DNA of 64,000 bases from Endomicrobium proavitum. Lineage in GTDB: Bacteria; Elusimicrobiota; Endomicrobiia; Endomicrobiales; Endomicrobiaceae. The stretch is taken from positions 1 through 64,000 of the forward strand of contig NZ_CP009498.1 in assembly GCF_001027545.1 (NCBI RefSeq), given 5' to 3'. The notes below the pieces were generated by a model. The model was not told the origin of the DNA, ran no database searches, and saw only the letters and a program-made list of their open reading frames with translations. Each line of letters begins with the position of its first letter. The first letter of the stretch is position 1. Shown piece after piece: positions 16,824 through 26,093 of the stretch. The position numbers and the translations under genes are program-made.

Positions 16824-17237
16824 TTATTTCCCGCAATGACCGGCTTCAATATTTTTCTCAAAAATTTCGCGGATATCTTTGGGAAAGCGAACCACTTTTA
16901 AATCTTTATTTACAAACGGATGGACTGTTTTTCCGACCGCTAAAAGCTTATCATCGCACTTTACTTCATATTCGCAGGTTATGCTTGCGGCGCCAATATC
17001 GGTAAGTCTTGTTTCCACGGTTATTAAATCGTCGTATTTTGCCGGAGATTTATATTTGCATTCGGCGTAAGTTACGGGAAAACAAAATCCGCGTTTTTCA
17101 ATTTCTTTGTATTCAAGACCTATTTCCCGCAGCCATTCCGTTCTGCCTCTTTCAAAAAAAGTCAGATAATTTCCGTAATAAACCACGCCCATGGTGTCGG
17201 TGTCGGCGTAAGCTATTCTTAACTGCAGTTTATTCAT
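16824..17237 (-). CDS. YbgC/FadM-type acyl-CoA thioesterase (hotdog fold)
   Basis: A 4-hydroxybenzoyl-CoA-thioesterase-like protein of about 137 residues that hydrolyses acyl-CoA. The motif YADTDTMGVVYYGNYLTFFE (10-29), with the catalytic Asp in DTDTMGVV, defines the family. The frame extends to 17309, but ATG at 17237 has a good TTGGAGAAAT ribosome-binding site and gives the normal length. YbgC is linked to the Tol-Pal envelope system in other bacteria; no tol genes are seen here. Its stop is 1 nt from the tadA start, so the two form an operon. Confidence 0.85.
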   Translation of the reverse strand: MNKLQLRIAYADTDTMGVVYYGNYLTFFERGRTEWLREIGLEYKEIEKRGFCFPVTYAECKYKSPAKYDDLITVETRLTDIGAASITCEYEVKCDDKLLAVGKTVHPFVNKDLKVVRFPKDIREIFEKNIEAGHCGK

Positions 17238-17274
17238 TTTATTTCTCCAAAAGTTTGTTTTTGTAATTAGATTG

Positions 17275-17283
17275 ATTATATCA
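17275..17283 (-). promoter_or_regulatory. Extended -10 promoter for the thioesterase-tadA unit
   Basis: On the minus strand TGATATAAT forms an extended -10 element about 38 nt before the ATG at 17237. No good -35 is seen. It is divergent from the rpsF promoter next to it. Confidence 0.5.
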
Positions 17284-17291
17284 TTTTTATG

Positions 17292-17320
17292 TTGACTTTT
17301 GCCCGACAACTTTGTATTAT
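17292..17320 (+). promoter_or_regulatory. Sigma70-type promoter for rpsF-ssb-rpsR-rplI
   Basis: TTGACT (17292-17297), 17-bp spacer, TATTAT (17315-17320). The predicted start near 17327 leaves a leader of about 78 nt. Confidence 0.75.
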
Positions 17321-17332
17321 TACGGTCTGTCT

Positions 17333-17355
17333 TTTGCTTTACCCAAAGAGGTAAG
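17333..17355 (+). promoter_or_regulatory. Leader hairpin upstream of rpsF
   Basis: GCTTTACC pairs with GGTAAGGC around the loop CAAAGA in the rpsF leader, followed by GCTAACCC and a second weak AT-rich stem. Leaders of rpsF operons in many bacteria bind the S6:S18 dimer, but I cannot match the known motif here. Confidence 0.35.
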
Positions 17356-17404
17356 GCTAACCCTTAAGACGTTTTTTAAGGAAATCCAAAAAGGAGGTTA
17401 AACC

Positions 17405-17785
17405 ATGAATTACGAAAGCACATTTATCACTTCTCCGGAACTACAGCCTGACAAAGTTGAAGAACTTACCGCAAAAGTAACAAAACTCATTGAGTCTTCA
17501 AAAGGAACCGTAAAATCCGTTCAGCAGCTCGGTAAAAAAAGACTTGCATATCCTATCGCTAAATTTCGCGAAGGAAGCTACGTCTATATTGAGTGGTCAG
17601 GCGAAGGTTCTGCAATTGCTCCGTTAGAAAATTTCTTGAAACTCAACGACAGCGTTATAAGATATTTAACGATAAAAGTTGAGAAGAAAAAAGTTGTTGC
17701 AAAGAAAGCTGCTCCTAAAGCTGCCGAAGCGGCGTCGGAGGTAAAAAAAGATGACACAGCAAACCAACAGTCTGCGCTTGCCTGA
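17405..17785 (+). CDS. rpsF: 30S ribosomal protein S6
   Basis: Small-subunit protein that dimerises with S18 on the platform. The S6 fold is recognisable from YESTFITSPEL at the N-terminus, QLGKKRLAYPIAKF and a VIRYLTIKV strand near residue 90. A Lys/Ala-rich tail follows (about 95-126), longer than in many S6 proteins. A strong AAGGAGG ribosome-binding site precedes the ATG. It overlaps ssb by 35 bp, and the order S6-SSB-S18-L9 is a classic conserved operon. Confidence 0.96.
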   Translation: MNYESTFITSPELQPDKVEELTAKVTKLIESSKGTVKSVQQLGKKRLAYPIAKFREGSYVYIEWSGEGSAIAPLENFLKLNDSVIRYLTIKVEKKKVVAKKAAPKAAEAASEVKKDDTANQQSALA

Positions 17786-18224
17786 GCAAAACAGCGTTAT
17801 AATGGTAGGAAGACTTACAAGAGACCCTGAGCTTAGACGCACCGGCACGGGAAAAGCGGTTTGTTCTTTTGATATAGCCATTAGCAGAAGATTTAAAGAT
17901 CAGGCTACCGGCGAATGGAAAGACGCGGATCCTACGTTTGTTCCGATAGTTGTTTGGGGAGATATGGCCGAAAGATGCGGAGAGCGTCTTAAAAAAGGCG
18001 CTCCTGTTCACGTTGAAGGCAGACTTCAAACCAACAAATGGGAATCAACGGACGGAACAAAAAAAAGCCGTCTTGAAGTAATAGCTTCAAGAGTGCAGTT
18101 TTTGTCAATAGTTCGCCATGAATCTCAAACGCAGGCGGCGGCAATAGGCGCAAAGCCCGTTGACGACGACTCGCAGCCGAATACGTCATTTAGCGGCGAT
18201 GAAGACGAAGATATTCCGTTTTAA
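17751..18224 (+). CDS. ssb: Single-stranded DNA-binding protein
   Basis: Binds and protects single-stranded DNA in replication and repair. The OB-fold spans about residues 14-115 ([46 protein letters not shown]). The acidic C-terminal tip DEDEDIPF is the usual docking peptide for repair enzymes. Length (157) is typical. The gene starts inside the end of rpsF, which suggests coupled expression. Confidence 0.96.
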   Translation: MTQQTNSLRLPEQNSVIMVGRLTRDPELRRTGTGKAVCSFDIAISRRFKDQATGEWKDADPTFVPIVVWGDMAERCGERLKKGAPVHVEGRLQTNKWESTDGTKKSRLEVIASRVQFLSIVRHESQTQAAAIGAKPVDDDSQPNTSFSGDEDEDIPF

Positions 18225-18265
18225 CGGAAAATAAGATTTTTATTGAAGTTTCGGAGGAAAATATT

Positions 18266-18556
18266 ATGGCATTTGCAAAAAAACCCCAGGGCGGCAAACC
18301 TTCAGGCGACGGCCACGCTCGTCCCGGAGGAAAGTTCAGAAAAGGCGGTCCGATAAGAAGAAAAGTCTGCCGTTTCTGCGCTGATAAAATTGAAATAGAT
18401 TACAAGAACTTAAGCTTGCTTCGCGCGTTTATAACTGAAAGCGGAAAAATTCTTTCAGGTCGCGCAACGGGCACGTGCGCAAAGCACCAGAGAGAACTTG
18501 ACACCGCGGTAAAAAGAGCGAGAATGCTTGCGCTTTTGCCGTTTACTGTTAATTAA
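18266..18556 (+). CDS. rpsR: 30S ribosomal protein S18
   Basis: Platform protein and partner of S6. The core from KVCRFCADK to the C-terminus, with [17 protein letters not shown] and [18 protein letters not shown], is diagnostic. The N-terminal 30 residues are Gly/Lys-rich and basic. A GGAGG ribosome-binding site precedes the ATG. Two Cys in the N-terminal motif (CRFC) and one further on (TCAKH) suggest a zinc-binding type of S18. Confidence 0.96.
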   Translation: MAFAKKPQGGKPSGDGHARPGGKFRKGGPIRRKVCRFCADKIEIDYKNLSLLRAFITESGKILSGRATGTCAKHQRELDTAVKRARMLALLPFTVN

Positions 18557-18571
18557 TATCGGAGGAATAAA

Positions 18572-19021
18572 ATGAAAGTTATTTTAAGGTCCGATATTAC
18601 AAACGTCGGACGACAGGGCGAGATAAAAGACGTTTCGGCCGGTTTTGTAAGAAACTATCTTGTTCCGCAAAATCTTGCAATGGAAGCAACTCCTCAGAAT
18701 TTAAAAATCTGGGAGAGAGAAAAAGTAAAACTTGAAAAGCAGAGAGAAGAAGTAATAGCCGCGGCTAATACCCTTGGCGAAAAACTTACCGCTGAAGAAT
18801 TTTCGGCAAAAGTTAAAGTAGGCGAAAACGGAAAAGTTTTCGGCTCTATAACTACGGCAACCGTAGCGAAAATTTTGGAAGAAAAAGGTTTTAACGTAAA
18901 TAAACGCGATATTCTTCTTTCCGACAACATAAAAGAACTCGGAAATTACGAAATAAGCGTTAGACTTCACCCTGAAGTAGCGGTGAAAATAAAACTTGCC
19001 GTAACAGGCGAAAAAGAATAA
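18572..19021 (+). CDS. rplI: 50S ribosomal protein L9
   Basis: Large-subunit protein at the base of the L1 stalk. The N-terminal domain reads MKVILRSDITNVGRQGEIKDV with GFVRNYLVPQNLA. A long connecting helix (about 41-75) leads to the C-terminal domain with GKVFGSITT and HPEVAVKIKLAV. Full length at 149 residues. A GGAGGA site precedes the ATG; it ends the rpsF operon, followed by a hairpin. Confidence 0.96.
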   Translation: MKVILRSDITNVGRQGEIKDVSAGFVRNYLVPQNLAMEATPQNLKIWEREKVKLEKQREEVIAAANTLGEKLTAEEFSAKVKVGENGKVFGSITTATVAKILEEKGFNVNKRDILLSDNIKELGNYEISVRLHPEVAVKIKLAVTGEKE

Positions 19022-19030
19022 TATAAATTA

Positions 19031-19068
19031 GAAACCCGTCTGAAAGAGAAATCTTGCAGACGGGTTCT
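19031..19068 (+). terminator. Hairpin after rplI
   Basis: AACCCGTCTG pairs with CAGACGGGTT around a loop of about 14 nt. The T run is missing, so it may be an attenuator or mRNA-end stabiliser ahead of dnaB rather than a full terminator. Confidence 0.5.
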
Positions 19069-19082
19069 AATCACTAACGCTT

Positions 19083-20459
19083 ATGGCTACAAATTTACCT
19101 ATCATAGAGAAAGTTCCACCTCAGGCTTTAGACGCCGAAATGGCAGTCTTGGGCGCAATGCTCATAGAAAAAGAAGCCATTACAAAAGCCATAGACATAA
19201 TCAAAGAAGACGATTTTTATAAAGAAGTTCACAGACAAATTTTTACCGTTGCGCGCGATTTGTATCTTGAAAATCAGCCTGCGGATATTATTACCATTGC
19301 CGACAAATTGAAAAAAGTTTCAATGTTTTCGGAGGTCGGCGGAGTTTCGTATCTTACCTCTTTAATAGATTCCGTTCAAACCGCGGCAAACGTTGAGCAT
19401 TACGCGTCCATAATCCGCGATAAATCCATTTTAAGAAATCTTATAAACGCAGGCTCTCAAATAGTTACGGACGCATTTAACGAAAAATATTCTCCCGAAG
19501 AAATACTTGACCAGTCTCAAAGCAGACTTTTCAATATTTCGCAGGTTAAAAATAATAACGGTTTTGTAAAAGTAGGCGAGCTTGTACGCCCTACTTTAAA
19601 AATATTAGAAAAACTCCATTCCGATAAAAAAGATATTCCCGGTCTTCGCACCGGTTTTTCGGAACTTGACGTTATGACCGCGGGTCTTCAGCCGTCGGAA
19701 TTAATAATTATAGCGGCGCGTCCGTCTATGGGTAAAACTTCTTTTGCGTTAAACATTGCCGAGCACGTGGCGCTTGAAGAGAAAAAACCGGTCGCTATTT
19801 TTTCGCTTGAAATGTCTAAAGAATCTTTAATGATGAGGTTTTTAGCGTCGGTGTCAAGAGTTAACGCTCACAATTTAAGAAAAGGAAGATTTCAGCCGGC
19901 GGACTGGTCAAGACTTACAACAAACGCGCAAAATATTTCAGAATCTCCCATATATATAGACGACAGCTCCGACATAAGCGTTATAGAGCTGCGCGCCAGA
20001 GCAAGAAGACTTGCAACCGAGCTTGAAGCCAAAAAAACTCCGTTGTCTTTAGTTGTTATAGACTACATACAAATTATGCGCGGCTCTTCAAGAAATTCGG
20101 AATCCCGCCAGCTTGAAGTTGCGGAAATTTCGCGTTCGCTTAAAGGGCTTGCGAGAGATTTAAAAGTTCCCGTAATTGCGCTTTCGCAGCTTTCAAGAAA
20201 AACAGAAGACAAGGGAAGAAAAGACAATAAACCGCAGCTTTCAGATTTAAGAGATTCCGGCGCTATTGAGCAAGACGCCGACGTTGTGGCTTTCATACAC
20301 AGAGAAGGATATTACAACAGGCAGGATCCCGATTTGAAAAACTCCGCAAGCGTAATAATAGGTAAGCAGAGAAACGGTCCTACCGGCGAAATAAGCCTTA
20401 CGTTTGAGTCGGAATACACGAAATTTTCAGATTTAAGCCAAAGAAGAGAGCAAGAGTAA
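19083..20459 (+). CDS. dnaB: Replicative DNA helicase
   Basis: Hexameric fork helicase of 458 residues. The N-terminal domain (VPPQALDAEMAVLGAML at about 12-28) and the RecA-like ATPase domain with Walker A ARPSMGKTS (about 210-218), Walker B VVIDYIQIM and the DLRDSGAIEQDADVV motif are all present. No intein is seen. The gene follows rplI, as in many bacteria, after a short hairpin. Confidence 0.96.
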   Translation: MATNLPIIEKVPPQALDAEMAVLGAMLIEKEAITKAIDIIKEDDFYKEVHRQIFTVARDLYLENQPADIITIADKLKKVSMFSEVGGVSYLTSLIDSVQTAANVEHYASIIRDKSILRNLINAGSQIVTDAFNEKYSPEEILDQSQSRLFNISQVKNNNGFVKVGELVRPTLKILEKLHSDKKDIPGLRTGFSELDVMTAGLQPSELIIIAARPSMGKTSFALNIAEHVALEEKKPVAIFSLEMSKESLMMRFLASVSRVNAHNLRKGRFQPADWSRLTTNAQNISESPIYIDDSSDISVIELRARARRLATELEAKKTPLSLVVIDYIQIMRGSSRNSESRQLEVAEISRSLKGLARDLKVPVIALSQLSRKTEDKGRKDNKPQLSDLRDSGAIEQDADVVAFIHREGYYNRQDPDLKNSASVIIGKQRNGPTGEISLTFESEYTKFSDLSQRREQE

Positions 20460-20527
20460 TTTTAACGCATAAAATTAAGTGTGAGTTAATTTCCAATTGT
20501 CAGTTATCTTTTTAAAAGAGGATATAA

Positions 20528-21703
20528 ATGAAAAAAGAACCGCCTCCCGCCTTAACAAACTTATTTTTCCCTAAAAAAAGAACCCCTGTTTTTTTCAGAC
20601 AAAACTGGGTGGAAGTAGATAAAAGCGATTTTCACTTCAACTTAAAAAAAATCAAAGAGCATCTTGCAAAAGATACAAAAATAATGACGGTAATTAAAGC
20701 CAACGCATACGGACACGGCGGAGTGGCGCTTGCCAAAGAAGCGCAGAAAGCCGGCATTTCTTGGATTGCCGTTTCTTCTCTTGAGGAAGGAATAACTTTC
20801 CGCGAAGCCGGCATTAAAACTAATATTTTAGTTTTGGGCGGGCTTTATCCGTTTGAAAATTTGCAAGTTGCAATAGTTCATAACCTTACGCCCACTATTT
20901 CAACAATGGCGGCGTTGTCCGCGCTTGAAGATATGGCTGTGCGCCACAATAAAATTGCCAATTTTCATTTGGCGGTTGATACCGGCATGGGCAGAATCGG
21001 CTCGCTTTCGGAAAGCGTGTATCCTATGCTTCAAAAAATTGCGCAGACTCCGGAACTTAATATGACCGGCATGTACACGCATTTTACGGTTGCCGACACC
21101 GACCCCGTTTTTACGCAAATGCAGCTGGAAAGTTTTACAAAAATCGTAAAGTATGCCCGCCAGACTCTCGGTTTAAAATTTATAGCGCACTCGGCAAATT
21201 CCGCGGCGCTTTTTAGAAATAAAAGAACGCATCTTGATATGGTGCGCCCGGGAATAAGTCTTTTCGGGCTAAGTCCTTTTAAACACGCCGAAAGATTTAT
21301 AAAATTAAAACCGGTTTTAACGTGGAAAACTAAAATTTCTTTTCTTAAAAGAGTTCCGTCCGGTTTTTGCGTAAGTTACGGAAGAACTTTTGTTACCACA
21401 AAAGAATCCGTAATAGCTACTATCCCCGTGGGGTATGCCGACGGATATAACAGACTTTTGTCAAATAAAGGCGACGTTTTGGTAAGAGGCAAAAGATGCC
21501 CTATAGCCGGACGCATAACAATGGATATGACCATGATAGACGTTACCGGAGTTAAAGGCGTAGCTTTGGGCGACGAGGTGGTTCTTATAGGCGCGCAGGG
21601 CAAAGAGCAGATTAAAGTTGACGAACTCGCAAAAATTCAGGATACAATAAATTACGAAGTAACCTGCGCAATATCTCCAAGAGTGCCGCGAATTGTTGTA
21701 TAA
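20528..21703 (+). CDS. alr: Alanine racemase
   Basis: PLP enzyme that makes D-alanine for peptidoglycan. The PLP lysine is Lys57 in VIKANAYGHG, and the catalytic Tyr is in CVSYGRTF near residue 285. The C-terminal domain has IPVGYADGYNR and GRITMDMTMIDVT. The 391-residue length is normal, with about 25 extra residues before the core. A GAGGAT ribosome-binding site precedes the ATG. The stop codon overlaps a TATAAT sequence just ahead of the next gene. Confidence 0.95.
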   Translation: MKKEPPPALTNLFFPKKRTPVFFRQNWVEVDKSDFHFNLKKIKEHLAKDTKIMTVIKANAYGHGGVALAKEAQKAGISWIAVSSLEEGITFREAGIKTNILVLGGLYPFENLQVAIVHNLTPTISTMAALSALEDMAVRHNKIANFHLAVDTGMGRIGSLSESVYPMLQKIAQTPELNMTGMYTHFTVADTDPVFTQMQLESFTKIVKYARQTLGLKFIAHSANSAALFRNKRTHLDMVRPGISLFGLSPFKHAERFIKLKPVLTWKTKISFLKRVPSGFCVSYGRTFVTTKESVIATIPVGYADGYNRLLSNKGDVLVRGKRCPIAGRITMDMTMIDVTGVKGVALGDEVVLIGAQGKEQIKVDELAKIQDTINYEVTCAISPRVPRIVV

Positions 21704-21711
21704 TATGCACT

Positions 21712-22545
21712 ATGAGAGACAGCGCGACGGCAACCGTAATAAAAGCAAGAAAGTTGGCAAGAACTACCGCCAGACTTCCAAAAAAAATATTCTTATCTTT
21801 TTTTGAAAGCGTCGGCAGCGCGGCGGCTATGACTTTTCAAACTTTTCTGTGGATATTAAAAGGCGACGTGTCCGCAACAAATACCGTCGCACAGATGGTA
21901 GAAACCGGATACAGATCTTTCCCCATTATACTTCTTACCTCATTTTTTACCGGAATGGTTTTAGCTCTTCAGGTGGGTTCCGCAACTACAAATCTTTTTA
22001 ACGAACCCGTTTTTGTGGGGACGGCTACGGGCATGTCTTTGGTTATAGAGCTTGGGCCTGTGCTTACCGCGGTTGTAATTACAGGGCGGGTAGGCGCGGC
22101 GATAACGGCGGAACTGGGCACAATGAAAGTTACCGAGCAGCTGGACGCGCTTTATACGCTTGGAACCAACCCCGTAAAATATCTTGCGGTTCCGAGATTT
22201 TTGGGTCTTATTTTTATGCTTCCTCTTCTTACCGCGGCAGCAAATATTATAGGCGTTTACGGCGGGCTTGTAGTAACTTCAAGCACTTGGGACGTTCCGT
22301 CGGCGGTATATTGGAACAACGCTTTGGATTTTATGACGGTAAAAACTTTCCTTCACGGGTTTATAAAATCATTTTTCTTTGCGTTAATTATAGCTGTAGT
22401 CGCATGTTACAAAGGTTTTAACACTTCAGGCGGCGCCGAAGGCGTGGGAAAAGCCACGACAAGTTCCGTTATGATGTCGCTTGTTTTAATTTTGGTATCG
22501 GATTATTTTTTAACTTCCGTGCTTGTAGCTGTCAGAATAAAGTGA
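21712..22545 (+). CDS. mlaE: MlaE/YrbE-type ABC transporter permease
   Basis: Inner-membrane permease of the MCE (Mla) phospholipid transport system, 277 residues with about five membrane segments. The family motif ELGPVLTAVVITGRVGAAITAELGTMKV (about 112-139) and EQLDALYTLG identify it. It is followed directly by an MlaF-type ATPase and an MCE-domain protein. The ATG is 7 nt after a TATAAT and has no Shine-Dalgarno, so a separate leaderless transcript is possible; the -35 is poor. Confidence 0.92.
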   Translation: MRDSATATVIKARKLARTTARLPKKIFLSFFESVGSAAAMTFQTFLWILKGDVSATNTVAQMVETGYRSFPIILLTSFFTGMVLALQVGSATTNLFNEPVFVGTATGMSLVIELGPVLTAVVITGRVGAAITAELGTMKVTEQLDALYTLGTNPVKYLAVPRFLGLIFMLPLLTAAANIIGVYGGLVVTSSTWDVPSAVYWNNALDFMTVKTFLHGFIKSFFFALIIAVVACYKGFNTSGGAEGVGKATTSSVMMSLVLILVSDYFLTSVLVAVRIK

Positions 22546-22569
22546 TAAAATATTGGAGAACGCGGGCTG

Positions 22570-23340
22570 ATGATTAAGGTTAAAGACCTTCATAAACAAT
22601 TCGGCTTTAAGCACGTGCTTTGCGGCATAAATTTTGAAGTGCGCGACGGCGAAACGCTTGCCATTATAGGCTCTTCGGGAACCGGCAAAAGCATACTGCT
22701 TAAAAATATAGTAGGGCTTATTAAGCCTACAAGCGGCGCCGTTTATATAGACGGAGTAAACGTAACAAACTGTTCCGCCGAAGAATTAATGAACACGCAT
22801 AAAAAAACGGGATACGTTTTTCAGGAATCGGCGTTGTTTGATTCTATGACCATTTTTGAAAACGTGGCGTTCGGTTTAAAAATGCTTACTAAATATAATG
22901 AAGAAGAAATAAGCCAAAGAGTTTCGCAGTGTCTTAAAATGGTCGGTCTTAAAAATGTAGAACGCTTAAAACCGTCGGAGCTTTCGGGCGGAATGAAAAA
23001 AAGAGCAGCCCTTGCAAGAGCAATAGCGTATCAGCCGAAATACATTTTTTACGACGAGCCCACAACGGGTCTTGACCCGATAATGTCGGACGCTATAAGC
23101 GATTTAATAATAAATCTTAGAGAAAATCTTAAAGTTACTTCAATAGTCGTTACGCACGATATGAAATCTGCGTATAAAATAGCCGACAGAATAATAATGC
23201 TTTACAAAGGGGAAGTTGTTTTTGAGGGAACTCCCCAAGAAACGAAAAAAACCAAAAACCCCGTTGTCAGACAGTTTGTGGAAGGTTCAAGCCACGGCCC
23301 GATACAAACCGAAAGAAATTTTGAAATGGACGGATTATGA
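22570..23340 (+). CDS. mlaF: MlaF-type ABC transporter ATPase
   Basis: Cytoplasmic ATPase that powers the MCE lipid transporter, 256 residues. Walker A GSSGTGKS at 34-41, the signature LSGGMKKR at about 138-145, Walker B with YDEPTTGLDP and the switch His in VVTHDMKSA are intact. The ATGA overlap with the next gene shows tight coupling with mlaD. Confidence 0.94.
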   Translation: MIKVKDLHKQFGFKHVLCGINFEVRDGETLAIIGSSGTGKSILLKNIVGLIKPTSGAVYIDGVNVTNCSAEELMNTHKKTGYVFQESALFDSMTIFENVAFGLKMLTKYNEEEISQRVSQCLKMVGLKNVERLKPSELSGGMKKRAALARAIAYQPKYIFYDEPTTGLDPIMSDAISDLIINLRENLKVTSIVVTHDMKSAYKIADRIIMLYKGEVVFEGTPQETKKTKNPVVRQFVEGSSHGPIQTERNFEMDGL

Positions 23341-24617
23341 ACAACAGCGTTAAACTCGGACTTTTTATAGTTGTGGGAATTGCGGCAATAGCAATTTCCG
23401 TGCTTATGCTTGGCAGCTGGACTTTGGGCAGAACTTATAACGTTTACGCGGAATTTTCAAACGTTGCCGGACTTACAAAAAAAGCCAAAGTAAAAATTTC
23501 CGGCGTAGATGTAGGCGTTATGAGAAGCATAGAGCTTAAAAATTCAAAAGCCAGACTTAAACTTGCAGTAAATAAAAATGTAACTCTGTATCAAAACGCA
23601 AAAGTCAGAATAGTTTCCATGGGCGTAATAGGAACAAAATACATAGAAATTTCTCCCGGAGATTCAAACTATCCGCAGCTTTTGGCGGGTGATACCATAG
23701 AGTCGGACGCGTCGGGCGGAGGAGATCTTTTCAGTCAGCTGTCTTCAGGTTCCATGACGAGAGATTTGGCGGACGCCGTGAAAGATTTAAAAATCATAAT
23801 GAGAAGTATAGCGCAGCACAACGAAAAAATAGCTTCCTCAATAGGCAACATTAACGATTTTTCACGCGATCTTGCGCAGATAACAAGCCAAAATAAAGAC
23901 GGCATAACCCAAGCCGTGGCATCAATGAAAGAAGTTGCCGATAAATTAAATATTGTTCTTACAAAACTTACGGAGGGCGACGGAACGATGAGCGCTCTTT
24001 TGAACGATTCTCAAATGAGCAGCGATTTGAAAGAAACGGTAGCTTCCGCAAAGGATACCGTCAACGGACTTAAAGAAACTCTCGGCAGAGCAAGCACTTT
24101 GCAGCTTGAGTGGAACTATATGGGCAGATACAACGCAAGCGCCGCCGTGTTTGTAAATGACGCCGGAATAAAAATAATGCCAAACAACAGTAAATTTTAC
24201 TACGTGGGCGTGGCAAATATCGCCGACGCGGGGAAAGTAAGCGACCCCGATAAAGCTTCCAAAAACAAACTTGAAGCTCTTTTGGGTTTCAGATTTAATA
24301 AAGCTGAAGTTTACGCCGGCGCATTGCGCGGCAAAGCCGGAGTCGGCGCGTCGTATTCGTTTTTTGAACCCGTTTACGCGCCTTACAGAACGCTTCAGGT
24401 TTTTGTTAACGCGCACGATTTCACAAGAGAAGAGCACGGCGTCCGAGTTGACGCGGATGCAAGAGTGGGCATAATGAAATGGCTTTACGCCGGCATAGTT
24501 GCGGAAGACGTTTCGCACAAGGCTGATTTTACTTCTTACATAAAACTTGAAATAAAAGATAAAGATTTAGCGTCGTTGTTTGGCATAGCCGGAGTAGCGG
24601 CGGTAGCTTCTAAATAA
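23337..24617 (+). CDS. mlaD: MlaD-type MCE protein with C-terminal barrel-like domain
   Basis: Inner-membrane-anchored substrate-binding component of the lipid transporter, 426 residues. An N-terminal membrane helix (about 7-27) and one MCE domain (about 35-115) are followed by a helical stretch (about 135-255) with many polar residues. The C-terminus (about 260-426) alternates polar and hydrophobic residues in short strands, from LQLEWNYMGRY to FTSYIKLEIKD. This resembles the outer-membrane-porin-like tail found on some MCE proteins of other diderms. If right, one protein could span from inner to outer membrane. That part is inference from pattern, not a domain search. Confidence 0.85.
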   Translation: MNNSVKLGLFIVVGIAAIAISVLMLGSWTLGRTYNVYAEFSNVAGLTKKAKVKISGVDVGVMRSIELKNSKARLKLAVNKNVTLYQNAKVRIVSMGVIGTKYIEISPGDSNYPQLLAGDTIESDASGGGDLFSQLSSGSMTRDLADAVKDLKIIMRSIAQHNEKIASSIGNINDFSRDLAQITSQNKDGITQAVASMKEVADKLNIVLTKLTEGDGTMSALLNDSQMSSDLKETVASAKDTVNGLKETLGRASTLQLEWNYMGRYNASAAVFVNDAGIKIMPNNSKFYYVGVANIADAGKVSDPDKASKNKLEALLGFRFNKAEVYAGALRGKAGVGASYSFFEPVYAPYRTLQVFVNAHDFTREEHGVRVDADARVGIMKWLYAGIVAEDVSHKADFTSYIKLEIKDKDLASLFGIAGVAAVASK

Positions 24618-24686
24618 TGCCGAAGTCATTACCGCGGCATAGGCAACGGCGTGACGCAAGACAGGCGGCTTTAAGACGGATTATAA

Positions 24687-26066
24687 ATGAAAAATAAAAA
24701 AACAAAAGTTACATATTTATGCCAGCAGTGCGGTTACGAGGCTGCGCAGTGGCTTGGAAAATGTCCGTCGTGCGGCGCATGGAACAGTTTTACCGAAGAA
24801 AAGTTTTCTGCGCCGGCAAAAGGTCAGGCGGTTGCCTCAAGACAGCTTACGGGATTTTCGTCGGAAGTTGTAAAGCTTAAAGATATTGCGTCCGGAGATT
24901 TTAAAAGATACGCCACAAATATAAAAGAGTTTGACAACATGATAGGCGGCGGAGTTGTGCCGGGCTCTCTTATTTTGCTTGGCGGCGCGCCGGGAATAGG
25001 CAAATCAACGTTAATGCTTCATGTTGCAAACGCTTTAAGCTCGTCGGGAACCGTTCTTTATATTTCAGGCGAAGAGTCTCTTGCGCAGGTAAAAGCTCGC
25101 GCTGAACGTCTTAACGTAAAAAAAGATAATATTTTTTTAGCGTCGGAAACTAATCTGCAAAATATAGTTGACGCTATAAATAAAATTGAGCCGAAGTTTT
25201 TGGTTGTAGATTCAATTCAAACAACTTACCATCCGGAACTTTCAAGCGCGCCGGGCACCGTGGGGCAGGTAAGAGAAACCGCGGCGGAATTTTTAAGAAT
25301 TGCAAAATCAAAAAATATAACGGTTTTTCTTTTAGGGCACGTAACAAAAGAAGGGGATTTAGCAGGCCCCAGAGTTTTAGAACATATTGTGGATACGGTT
25401 TTATATTTTGAAAACGAGCGCCAGCACACGTACAGAATTTTGAGATCTTATAAAAATCGTTTCGGTCCCACTTCGGAAATAGGAATCTTTGAAATGGGGC
25501 AAACCGGACTTAGCGAAGTTTCAAACCCGTCGCTTATTTTTTTGGGAGAGCGCGCGTCGGGAGTGCCGGGAAATATAGTTACCGTTTCCGTTGAAGGAAC
25601 GCGCCCTATTTTGCTTGAAGTTCAGGCGCTTTCGGCAAGAACGAACTTTCAAATTCCAAGAAGAATGGTTGCGGGTTACGATACCAACAGAATTACTATT
25701 TTGATAGCGGTTTTGGAAAACAGGCTTAACTTGCCGCTTGAAATGCAGGATATTTTTGTAAACGTTGCGGGCGGAGTAAAAATTAAAGAAACCTCTTTGG
25801 ATTTGGCTGCTGCCGGCGCCATAGTTTCGGCGCACGCAGGGTTTATTTGCCCTAAAGATTTAGTCGCTTTCGGCGAAGTAGGTCTTGCCGGCGAAGTCCG
25901 CTCGGTGGCTTTTTGCGCCGAAAGGCTTGCTGAAGCTGAAAAGTTAGGATTTAAAAAAGCCATAGTGCCCAAAGGGAATTTAAAAAACTTATCATATAAA
26001 GGCAAAATTGAAATATTCGGCGCAGACAGCGCAGACGCGGCTATAAAATTTTTGAGAAATCAATAA
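24687..26066 (+). CDS. radA: DNA repair protein RadA (Sms)
   Basis: RecA-like helicase that extends recombination intermediates, 459 residues. It has the N-terminal zinc finger CxxC-CxxC (residues 12-29), Walker A GGAPGIGKST (99-108) and the RadA-specific KNRFG motif (in SYKNRFGPTSEIG). The Lon-like C-terminal domain (about 290-459) includes GGVKIKETSLDLAAAGAI. Full length. The start has no clear ribosome-binding site. A possible degenerate repeat lies in the gap upstream (24618-24686). Confidence 0.95.
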   Translation: MKNKKTKVTYLCQQCGYEAAQWLGKCPSCGAWNSFTEEKFSAPAKGQAVASRQLTGFSSEVVKLKDIASGDFKRYATNIKEFDNMIGGGVVPGSLILLGGAPGIGKSTLMLHVANALSSSGTVLYISGEESLAQVKARAERLNVKKDNIFLASETNLQNIVDAINKIEPKFLVVDSIQTTYHPELSSAPGTVGQVRETAAEFLRIAKSKNITVFLLGHVTKEGDLAGPRVLEHIVDTVLYFENERQHTYRILRSYKNRFGPTSEIGIFEMGQTGLSEVSNPSLIFLGERASGVPGNIVTVSVEGTRPILLEVQALSARTNFQIPRRMVAGYDTNRITILIAVLENRLNLPLEMQDIFVNVAGGVKIKETSLDLAAAGAIVSAHAGFICPKDLVAFGEVGLAGEVRSVAFCAERLAEAEKLGFKKAIVPKGNLKNLSYKGKIEIFGADSADAAIKFLRNQ

Positions 26067-26093
26067 TCAATAAAAATATATCGGGAGAAAAAG

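Noticed and set aside
24618-24686. Another copy of the palindromic repeat before radA
   Set aside because: GTCATTACCGCGGCA resembles the start of a unit, but the second arm and ATCCA end are not recognisable; too degenerate to list.
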